In this document: one piece after another, positions 20,942 to 26,667 of the stretch | Layout of the letters: every line of letters begins with the position of its first letter | How positions within the stretch are numbered: position 1 is the first letter of the stretch | Source: DASSKP01 sp035695045 | GTDB taxonomy: Bacteria; Actinomycetota; Actinomycetes; JAFAQI01 | Direction of reading: 5' to 3' | DNA: 26,667 nt | Assembly (NCBI GenBank): GCA_035695045.1 | Contig: DASSEX010000062.1 | Location: 1-26,667, forward strand | Translations under genes and position numbers: made by a program | Notes under the pieces: model-generated | What the model was told of the DNA's origin: nothing | Database searches by the model: none | The model's input: the letters and a program-made list of their open reading frames with translations, nothing else

Positions 20942-21450
20942 GTGAGGATCTGCCGGCGGACGTCGCGGCGCTCATCGACCAGGTGCAGTACGAAGAAGCG
21001 GGCGAGTTCCCGGTCGAGCGCGGCTACATCTGGACGTCGGCGGCCTCCGTCGAGAACGGCAACCCTCTGTTCTGGGACGACAAGGTGGCCGCCGAGCTGA
21101 CCGGTGGGCCCATCGCGCCGCCGTCGATGCTCTCCACCTGGTTCCGGCCGCATCACTGGGCGCCCGGCCGCGAGGTGCAGCGGCTGCCGTTGCAGGTGCA
21201 CTTCGACCTCAAGGAGCAGCTCGGCCTGCCGGAGGCCGTCATGACCGACAACACGATCACCTTCTACGAGCCCGTCCGTCCGGGCGACACGATCTCGACC
21301 TGCCAGCGGCTTCGCTCGGTGAGCCCGGAGAAGCAGACGAAGCTCGGCACCGGTCGCTTCTGGGTCATCGACGTCGAGTACCGCAACGAGCGCGGTGAGC
21401 TCGTCGGCGTCGAGTCGTGGACGGGCTTCGGATACCGGAGGGCCGCATGA
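20938..21450 (+). CDS. MaoC-fold dehydratase subunit lacking the catalytic Asp/His (ChsH2 N-terminal-like)
   Basis: A 170-residue single-hotdog protein: ERGYIWTSAASVENGNPLFWDDKVAAELTGGPIAPPSML (residues 27-65) is the FAS1-type MaoC N-terminal dehydratase segment. The catalytic pattern GDxNPxH is ENGNPLF here: Asp is Asn40 and His is Phe45, so this subunit is probably not catalytic by itself. In sterol side-chain degradation ChsH1 and ChsH2 form a hydratase in which one subunit holds the active site. ChsH2 also carries a DUF35 domain, absent here. The gene is coupled by overlaps to both neighbours. Confidence 0.87.
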   Translation: MSEDLPADVAALIDQVQYEEAGEFPVERGYIWTSAASVENGNPLFWDDKVAAELTGGPIAPPSMLSTWFRPHHWAPGREVQRLPLQVHFDLKEQLGLPEAVMTDNTITFYEPVRPGDTISTCQRLRSVSPEKQTKLGTGRFWVIDVEYRNERGELVGVESWTGFGYRRAA

Positions 21451-21932
21451 CGGCACCGCTCACGATCGACGCCGTGAAGGTCGGCGATCAGCTGCCGCCG
21501 CTCAGTTACGACGTCACCGCCACGACTGTCGTCGTCGGTGCACTGGCGACACGTGACTGGCGACCGCAGCACCACGACTACCACTTCGCCACCGTGCGCA
21601 ACGGCGTGCGCGACATCTTCATGAACGCGCCCAACCAGGCCGCGTGGTTCGAGCGCTACATCACTGACTGGACCGGGCCGCGCGGGCGGCTCGGGAAGGT
21701 CGGCTTCCGCATGAAGGACTCGGTCTTCCCGGGCGACACCATGACGCTGCGCGGGACCGTGACCGACGTCACTGTCGACGACACCGGCTGTGGCTGGGTC
21801 GCACTCGACGTCACGATGCACGCCGACGACAGGCTCGCGACGACGTGCAGCGCACGCGTCGCGATCCCCACGGCGACCGACGACAACCCCTGGGCCCGCC
21901 GCGGCGAGTCCTGGAAGCCCGAGCAGAGCTGA
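21447..21932 (+). CDS. MaoC-like enoyl-CoA hydratase subunit with catalytic Asp/His (ChsH1-like)
   Basis: A 161-residue hotdog protein. ALATRDWRPQHHDYHFA (residues 32-48) retains the hydratase-2 pattern with Asp37 and His42, followed by DIFMNAPNQAAWFERYITDWTGP (56-78), which closely resembles ChsH1 (Rv3541c: ALATRDFQDVHHD..., YVTDWAGP). It probably forms the catalytic partner of the 20938 protein and hydrates a 2-enoyl-CoA. ATG 21447 overlaps the previous stop (ATGA). The C-terminus is longer than ChsH1, with a polar tail. Confidence 0.88.
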   Translation: MTAPLTIDAVKVGDQLPPLSYDVTATTVVVGALATRDWRPQHHDYHFATVRNGVRDIFMNAPNQAAWFERYITDWTGPRGRLGKVGFRMKDSVFPGDTMTLRGTVTDVTVDDTGCGWVALDVTMHADDRLATTCSARVAIPTATDDNPWARRGESWKPEQS

Positions 21933-21949
21933 GCGAGGAGCACCCTTCC

Positions 21950-23077
21950 GTGGACATGGACTTCACGCCGGAGCAGGACCTGCTCCGCGACTCCGTCCGG
22001 CGCACGTGCAGCCGGCACGGCGGTCTCGACATGGTGCGCAAGCTCGAGAACGACGCGGTCGGCTACTCCCCCGCGTTCTGGTCAGCCCTCGGCGAGCTGG
22101 GGTTGCTGGGGCTCACGGTGCCGGAGGAGTACGGCGGCAGCGGCATGACGATGGTCGACGCCGCGATCGTCTACGAAGAGCTCGGACGGTCGCTCGCTCC
22201 GAGCCCGCACTTCGTCTCCTGCCTCCTCGCCGCGGGAGTGCTGCAGCGCGGCGGCAGCGACACGCAGAAGCAGAGCTGGCTGCCTCGCATCGCCTCCGGT
22301 GACGCGGTCCTGACCGTTGCCTGGCTGGAGGCCGGCGGCGGGTTCGGGCCGGAAGGTGTGCAGGTCACGGCGACGCCTGCCGACGGCGGCTACGTCCTCG
22401 ACGGCGTGAAGCAGCACGTGCCGTTCGCCCGCGCCGCCGACGCACTGCTCGTCCTCGCCCGGGCGCCGGAGGGCGTCGTACTGGTCCTGGTCGACGCGGG
22501 CGCTCCTGGGCTGTCGCTGGAACAACAGCTGACGGTGGCATCCGACACGCAGTTCGAGGTGTCGTTCGACGGTGTGACCGTGCCCGCCGACGGCGTCGTG
22601 TGCGCCACCGATGCCTGGAGCTGCTGGCACGAGACGATGCTCGACGGCGCGATCCTGCTCGCCGCTCAGGCGGTCGGCGGCGCGCGCGCCGCTCTGGAGC
22701 TGACGGTCGACTACGCCCAGAAGCGCGAACAGTTCGACCGGCCGCTCGGCGCTTTCCAGGCGATCGCGCACTACCTCGCCGACGCGACGGCCGCCGTCGA
22801 CGGAACGCAGACACTCGTCTGGGAAGCCGCCTGGGCCCGGGCGGAGGACCGGCCGGTTGCCCGGCTCGCGCCCATGGCGAAGCTGTACGCCGGCAAGACC
22901 TTCCGCGAGGTCACCGCGATGGCGCAGCAGGTGTTCGGAGGCAATGGCTTCACGCTGGACTTCGACGTGCAGCTCTACTTCCGCCGGGCCAAGTCGTGGC
23001 AGCTCAACTACTGGGACGACCGGCACCTCGAGGAGCTGATCGCCGAGCATGTGCTCGGACCGATCAGCCCCCGCTGA
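21950..23077 (+). CDS. Acyl-CoA dehydrogenase family protein (degenerate mid-domain)
   Basis: A 375-residue ACAD: MDFTPEQDLLRDSVRRTCS, LGLLGLTVPEEYGGSGM (51-67), REQFDRPLGAFQAIAHYLAD (259-278) and QVFGGNGFTLDFDVQLYFRRAKSWQLNY near 324-351. The middle-domain loop is WLEAGGGFG instead of TEPxxGSD, a deviation also seen in partner subunits of heteromeric ACADs. It may pair with the 18597 enzyme at the other end of the operon. Start: GTG 21950, with AGGAG about 9 nt upstream; ATG 21956 is possible. It lies 17 nt after the MaoC gene. Confidence 0.9.
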   Translation: MDMDFTPEQDLLRDSVRRTCSRHGGLDMVRKLENDAVGYSPAFWSALGELGLLGLTVPEEYGGSGMTMVDAAIVYEELGRSLAPSPHFVSCLLAAGVLQRGGSDTQKQSWLPRIASGDAVLTVAWLEAGGGFGPEGVQVTATPADGGYVLDGVKQHVPFARAADALLVLARAPEGVVLVLVDAGAPGLSLEQQLTVASDTQFEVSFDGVTVPADGVVCATDAWSCWHETMLDGAILLAAQAVGGARAALELTVDYAQKREQFDRPLGAFQAIAHYLADATAAVDGTQTLVWEAAWARAEDRPVARLAPMAKLYAGKTFREVTAMAQQVFGGNGFTLDFDVQLYFRRAKSWQLNYWDDRHLEELIAEHVLGPISPR

Positions 23078-23324
23078 CCCCTGCGCCGGACGCCACGGCG
23101 ACGTCGACGTCGTCGTCTACCTCGCCGGGTTCGCGCGACTCGTCGCTGATGTCGATCACGATGTCCGCGAGCCCGTCATGCCGGTGCGCGGCCATGAAGC
23201 GGCGCAGGCCGACCCGCAGCTGATCGGTCGTCGGCGCATCGATCGAAACCACTGCCGAGCACAACCGGCACTGGGCGCTGGGTGCCGAGCGGGTCCGTGC
23301 CGGCGCTCCCTCGTGTGGGGTCAT
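23064..23324 (-). CDS. Small acidic CxxC protein, hypothetical
   Basis: An 86-residue frame with about 86 % G/C in third positions, consistent with coding. It contains QCRLCSAVVSIDAPTTDQLRVGLRRFMAAHRHDG, with one CxxC pair that could bind zinc or form a disulphide, followed by a strongly acidic tail (DISDES, EVDDDVDVAVASG). I do not recognise the family. ATG 23324 is my choice; the frame is open further upstream to 23453 without convincing content. It overlaps the convergent ACAD stop by 14 nt. No clear Shine-Dalgarno. Confidence 0.55.
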   Translation of the reverse strand: MTPHEGAPARTRSAPSAQCRLCSAVVSIDAPTTDQLRVGLRRFMAAHRHDGLADIVIDISDESREPGEVDDDVDVAVASGAGVSGG

Positions 23325-23566
23325 GAACCGAACCGTGCACTGTCCCTCGCGCCGATGCCAGGGGTTCGGCGCAGAATAGTTAGATCGGATGGCGAGCAAC
23401 CAGTCGCGCCCGACATCGGCTGCACCGCTGGGACCGTGCTTTCGGGCCAGCAACCTCCGATGCCGTCCGACCGGCCCGGTTCGGGCAGGGATGGCCTAAC
23501 CTCGACCCAGGTGTGCCGGGAAGTCTGGTCGGCGAGCGGATGACGACGCCCGAGACGAGGTGACCG
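23325..23566. other. Intergenic region upstream of the antiporter
   Basis: About 240 bp with AT-richer patches near 23373-23390 and short frames only. A 35-codon frame from ATG 23388 is too short and Pro/Arg-rich to support. The region probably contains the promoters for the antiporter (plus) and the CxxC gene (minus). Confidence 0.4.
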
Positions 23567-25129
23567 GTGCACACGGCCGAGATCGTGCTTGCCCTGCTCG
23601 TGCTCGCGACGCTCGTCGCAGCGTTCGCCGAGCGCCTGCGGCTACCCGCACCATCGTTGCTCGTCCTCGCCGGTCTCGGTGTCGGGCTCCTGCCCGGCGT
23701 CCCGGACGTGCACATCGCGCCGGAGCTGGTCAGCCTCGTCGTCCTCCCGCCGCTTCTCTACGCCGCGGCCGTCGACGTCGTCGTCACCGACCTCCGCGCG
23801 GTGCTCGCGCCGGTGCTCGTGCTGTCCATCGGCCTGGTCGCTGCAACGGCCGTCGCCGTCGCGCTGGTCCTGCATGCGCTCACACCGGTCGGTTTCCTGC
23901 CTTCGCTCGTGCTCGGCGCGGTGCTCGCCAGCACCGATCCGGTCGCCGTCAGCGCACTCGCGCGACGGCTCCAGCTTCCGCCACGGCTGCTTGCGCTTGT
24001 CCAGGGCGAAAGCCTGCTCAACGACGCCACGTCGCTGCTCCTCTTCCGGGTGGTGGTCGCCGGAGTGGTCGCGGGCCACCTCGCAGGGCCGGTGATGTTC
24101 CCGCTGAAGTTCCTGGGCCTCGGCGCCGGTGGCGCTGCTGTCGGCATCGCCTGTGGGTTCGTCGTCCGGCAGCTGCACCAACGCACCGACGACACCGTCA
24201 TCGCCGCCGTCATCTCGCTGTTGACGCCGTACGCCGTCTTCGTCGCAGCCGAGGTCGCACACACCTCAGGCGTCACCGCGGTTGTGTTCGGTGGGCTCTA
24301 CCTCGGCCGGCGTCGCTACCAGATGTCGCGTGGCCCGGCGCGACTGCAGATCGGGCACCTCTACGGCGTCGTCGTCTTCCTGCTCGAGAGCGTCGTCTTC
24401 GCGATCATCGGTCTTCAGCTCCCGACGCTGGTCCGCGCGCTGACGTCAGGCGAACACGACTTCGTCCTCGTCGCCCTCGCGGTCACCGGCACCTTGCTGG
24501 TCGTCCGGGTGGCCTGGGTCTGGGCCGCGTCCTATCTCCCGGGCGAGCTGGAGCAGCGCCGGTCGCGCGTCGTCGCGGTCACGTCATGGGCGGGCACCCG
24601 CGGCGTCGTGCCGCTGGCCGCAGCGCTGTCGATCCCTCTCACCGGCCACGCCGGCGCCCCGTTCCCGCACCGCGCTCTGTTGCTCGTCCTCGCGACCGGA
24701 TGCACGGCGTTGACGCTGGTCATCCAAGGCCTCACGCTCGGCCCGGTCGTCTCCCGCACCGGGGTTGTCGACGACCCGGCCACGCGGGACCGGGAGCGGG
24801 CTCTCGCACGACACGCGGCACTGTCGGCGGCGATGAACAGGCTCGACGAGCTCCGCGAGCGCGAGGAAGCCTCCCCCGCAGCCGTCGAGTGGCTTCGCGG
24901 TGAGTTCGCTGCCCGACTCGAACGGGCGTCGGAGGGGCTCGCCGCGACCGAGGCGACCTCGGAAAGCCCGCGGGCGACCAGGGACGAGATGCAAGCGCTG
25001 CGACGTGAGCTGATCGCCGTCCAGAGCGCGCGGCTGCACGACCTCGTCAACGCCGGGCGCATCTCAGAGCCGGTGCGCCGGCAGGTGCAGCGGCTGCTCG
25101 ACCTCGACGAGGCACGGTCATCCGACTGA
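23567..25129 (+). CDS. Na+/H+ antiporter, CPA1 family (NhaP-like)
   Basis: A 520-residue membrane protein with about 12 hydrophobic segments in residues 1-400. Signatures are LGAVLASTDPVAVSALARRL, the CPA1 ion-binding pair Asn152-Asp153 in GESLLNDATSLLLFRV, and SWAGTRGVVPLAAALSIP (Trp341). A cytoplasmic, charged, coiled-coil-like tail follows from about residue 400 to the end. It exchanges Na+ (or K+) for H+ at the plasma membrane for pH and salt homeostasis. GTG 23567 follows GAGGTG. No functional link to the acyl-CoA genes is evident. Confidence 0.93.
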   Translation: MHTAEIVLALLVLATLVAAFAERLRLPAPSLLVLAGLGVGLLPGVPDVHIAPELVSLVVLPPLLYAAAVDVVVTDLRAVLAPVLVLSIGLVAATAVAVALVLHALTPVGFLPSLVLGAVLASTDPVAVSALARRLQLPPRLLALVQGESLLNDATSLLLFRVVVAGVVAGHLAGPVMFPLKFLGLGAGGAAVGIACGFVVRQLHQRTDDTVIAAVISLLTPYAVFVAAEVAHTSGVTAVVFGGLYLGRRRYQMSRGPARLQIGHLYGVVVFLLESVVFAIIGLQLPTLVRALTSGEHDFVLVALAVTGTLLVVRVAWVWAASYLPGELEQRRSRVVAVTSWAGTRGVVPLAAALSIPLTGHAGAPFPHRALLLVLATGCTALTLVIQGLTLGPVVSRTGVVDDPATRDRERALARHAALSAAMNRLDELREREEASPAAVEWLRGEFAARLERASEGLAATEATSESPRATRDEMQALRRELIAVQSARLHDLVNAGRISEPVRRQVQRLLDLDEARSSD

Positions 25130-25149
25130 GTGGCCGGTGGCTGACGGGG

Positions 25150-25203
25150 AACACCAGCCTCTACCGGTGCCCGAAGGTGCATTGACGTGGCCCGGCTGGT
25201 GTT
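25150..25203. repeat. 10-bp perfect inverted repeat with 34-bp spacer
   Basis: AACACCAGCC (25150-25159) is the exact reverse complement of GGCTGGTGTT (25194-25203). It lies between the antiporter stop and the RsbW-like gene and encloses TTGACG (25182-25187), a likely -35 element, with CACTGT (25205-25210) at 17 bp as a possible -10. It could be an operator or an RNA hairpin. Confidence 0.45.
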
Positions 25204-25228
25204 GCACTGTCAGGTGGAGAGGTGACGC

Positions 25229-25609
25229 ATGCCCGCTGCGCTGCCACAGTTGATTCGCCTGGAGCCGGACGGCAGTTCGGTCGCTGAGGCGCGCCGTTTC
25301 GCGCGCGACTGTGTCTGCCGCTGGGGACTCGAGGACCAGGCGGCCGACGTCGAGCTCGTTGTCGACGAGCTCGTCACCAACGCCATCCGGCACAGCCGTG
25401 GCGCGGTGACGCTCTCCGTCGGGCGGCGTCTGGACCGAATCGTCGTCCAGGTGCAGGACGCCTCGCCCGACCGGCCCGAGCACGAGGACGCCGACGTCCT
25501 CGCCGACAACGGCCGGGGCCTGCTTCTCGTCGAGCAGCTCGCCGCGGGCTGGGGCACCACGCCCGTACCCGAGGGCAAGCGGGTCTGGGCAGAGCTGCCC
25601 GTCGACTGA
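25229..25609 (+). CDS. RsbW-like ATP-binding protein (HATPase, anti-sigma-factor type)
   Basis: A 126-residue GHKL ATPase: N-box VVDELVTNAIRH (residues 44-55, with Glu47 and Asn51), VQDASPDRPE (75-84) as G1-box-like segment and DNGRGLLLVEQLAAGWG (93-109). This is the short stand-alone form common in actinobacteria, related to the SpoIIAB/RsbW anti-sigma kinases that phosphorylate an anti-sigma-factor antagonist. No sigma or antagonist gene is beside it. ATG 25229 has a good Shine-Dalgarno (GGAGAGG). Confidence 0.92.
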   Translation: MPAALPQLIRLEPDGSSVAEARRFARDCVCRWGLEDQAADVELVVDELVTNAIRHSRGAVTLSVGRRLDRIVVQVQDASPDRPEHEDADVLADNGRGLLLVEQLAAGWGTTPVPEGKRVWAELPVD

Positions 25610-25639
25610 TCTCGTGCGGTCGGCGCCGCGCCGGAGCGG

Positions 25640-26494
25640 TCAGTCCGCCGGGAGCGGTCCGCCGCCGTCGGGGATCGTGCGGCCGGAGTCGCGGTAGGCC
25701 ACCGCAGCATGGAAGCCGTCACGCTCGGCGAACTCGCGGAACCACCGACCTTCCGGACTGTGCCGGGTGATGCCGTCGAACAGCGTCGCGAGCAGCTGGG
25801 TGCCTTGCAGTCCCATGTTGTCGTAGGCCTGGTTGATCATCAGCTTCTGCATGACCAGCTGGTTGGTCGGCACGCCGGCGATGCGGTCGGCCAGTCGCTC
25901 GACGGTGACGTCCAGCTCGTCCGCCGGTGCCGACTCGACGGCGAGCCCCCACTCGGCTGCCGTTCTGCCGTCGATGGTGTCGCCGGTGAGCAGCATCCGC
26001 TTCGCCCGCTCGGCGCCGATCCGGTAGACCCACATCGCGGTCGTCGGGCAGCCCCAGACCCGCGCCGGCGGGTAGCCGATGCGCGCGTCCTCGGCCATCA
26101 CGACGAGGTCGGCGCACAGGGCGATGTCGCTCCCGCCCGCGATCGCGTAGCCATGCACCTTCGCGATCGTCGGCTTGTAGGAGCGGAAGAGCGTAAAGAA
26201 GTCGTCGGTCCAGCCGCGCATCATCCGGTAGTCGGCCATGGGATCCCACGGGCCGTGCGCCTGGACGCCCTCGCCGCCCTCGGCGTAGTCCTTGAGGTCG
26301 TATCCCGCGCAGAAGGCCCGGCCCGCGCCCTCCACGACGATCACGTGGACCGCCTTGTCGGCGTTGGCCTCCTCGACGGCCGCGCGGATGTCGCCGGGCA
26401 TGTGCGCATCGATCGCGTTGAGGCGCTCCGGTCGGTTGAGCGTCAGGTAGGCGATGCGCCCCTCGGTGCGGTAGTCGACCGACGTGTAGCCCAT
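25640..26494 (-). CDS. Enoyl-CoA hydratase/isomerase (crotonase) family protein
   Basis: A 284-residue crotonase: LNRPERLNAIDAHM, the oxyanion segments GRAFCAGYDLKDYAEGG (about residues 58-74) and GYAIAGGSDIALCADLVV (about 115-132), IGYPPARVWGCPTTAMW where hydratases carry Glu residues, and a long C-terminus LVMQKLMINQAYDNMG. Replacement of the usual E/G pair by P and W/G residues makes simple enoyl-CoA hydratase activity uncertain. ATG 26494 gives MGYTSVDYRTEGRIAYLTLNRP. It is not in an evident operon with the RsbW-like gene, which converges on it. Confidence 0.9.
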   Translation of the reverse strand: MGYTSVDYRTEGRIAYLTLNRPERLNAIDAHMPGDIRAAVEEANADKAVHVIVVEGAGRAFCAGYDLKDYAEGGEGVQAHGPWDPMADYRMMRGWTDDFFTLFRSYKPTIAKVHGYAIAGGSDIALCADLVVMAEDARIGYPPARVWGCPTTAMWVYRIGAERAKRMLLTGDTIDGRTAAEWGLAVESAPADELDVTVERLADRIAGVPTNQLVMQKLMINQAYDNMGLQGTQLLATLFDGITRHSPEGRWFREFAERDGFHAAVAYRDSGRTIPDGGGPLPAD

Positions 26495-26552
26495 GGGCCG
26501 GAGTCTGGCACGCGTAGGCGCTGCTTCCCCTCGCGCACACGGGCCGCGGCGA

Positions 26553-26667
26553 CTACGGCGCCGCGTCCGCGACCGGCGGCAGGAGGCAACGGCGGCGGGC
26601 CATCGACGGCTTGCACAGCGCCCGCAACATGGCCGTCGTGAGCTCCTCCTCGACTCGTTCGTAGGAC
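26553..26667 (-). CDS. 3' end of a minus-strand gene cut by the window edge
   Basis: On the minus strand a frame enters from the window edge and ends at TAG (26553-26555) after 37 codons, ending MARRRCLLPPVADAAP. About 34 of 37 third positions are G or C, which supports coding. Too little is visible to name a family. It runs in the same direction as the crotonase at 25640-26494, 58 nt away. Confidence 0.45.
   Translation of the reverse strand, partial: SYERVEEELTTAMLRALCKPSMARRRCLLPPVADAAP

Noticed and set aside
1..26667. tRNA, rRNA, CRISPR, insertion sequence, prophage or integrative element
   Set aside because: No cloverleaf-like sequence, spaced direct repeats, transposase, integrase or phage gene was seen on either strand.

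Overview
The window is a high-GC, densely packed stretch of bacterial chromosome. Codon third positions are strongly G/C, GTG starts are common, and genes repeatedly share ATGA or GTGA start/stop overlaps. Several genes have a -10-like hexamer exactly 6 nt before the start codon, which suggests leaderless transcripts. With the LLM-type flavin/F420 oxidoreductase, several TetR regulators, many acyl-CoA enzymes and an RsbW-like kinase, this points to an Actinomycetota chromosome. The genus cannot be fixed from sequence reading alone. I see no rRNA, tRNA, CRISPR array, insertion sequence, prophage or plasmid feature.

Layout. (1) 1-4374: the 3' part of an alpha/beta hydrolase, a 24-bp-stem hairpin, then a tight TetR / aminoglycoside-phosphotransferase-fold kinase / AttH-like lipocalin module. 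(2) 4375-9946: a sparse interval with one weak small ORF, an ABM-type monooxygenase-like protein, TesB thioesterase, an NAD-dependent epimerase-like SDR translationally coupled to an FAD ferredoxin reductase, a VC0807-like membrane protein and an LLM oxidoreductase. (3) 9950-14239: genes recognisable as the C/D-ring cleavage enzymes of steroid catabolism, echA20-ipdA-ipdB-ipdC on the minus strand, divergent from an SDR. (4) 14249-17448: TetR, Rid-family and Smr genes overlapping in a row, a Nudix-membrane fusion, a small conserved protein and a crotonase. (5) 17450-23077: one acyl-CoA dehydrogenase (ACAD) divergent from a five-gene overlapping or close-set operon (ACAD, alpha-methylacyl-CoA racemase-like CaiB/BaiF protein, two MaoC-fold subunits, ACAD), resembling a sterol side-chain beta-oxidation module. 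(6) 23064-26667: a small acidic CxxC protein, a CPA1 Na+/H+ antiporter, an RsbW-like ATPase, another crotonase and the 3' end of a further minus-strand gene.

How it fits together. The racemase, ACADs, MaoC hydratase and crotonases would shorten or activate CoA-linked acyl chains. EchA20, IpdC and IpdAB would open the last two steroid rings. TesB and the ferredoxin reductase may give CoA-release and electron-transfer support. The most notable regulatory feature is a 17-bp palindrome (TCTGACG-N3-CGTCAGA) in front of three units: the SDR/ferredoxin reductase operon, the echA20/SDR divergent pair and the ACAD/ACAD divergent pair. Two of the copies are identical as reverse complements. A shorter version lies at the start of the TetR gene at 14249, which makes that TetR the leading candidate for the regulator. 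The motif differs from the KstR and KstR2 operators as I recall them. A perfect 19-bp hairpin sits over the start region of ipdC.
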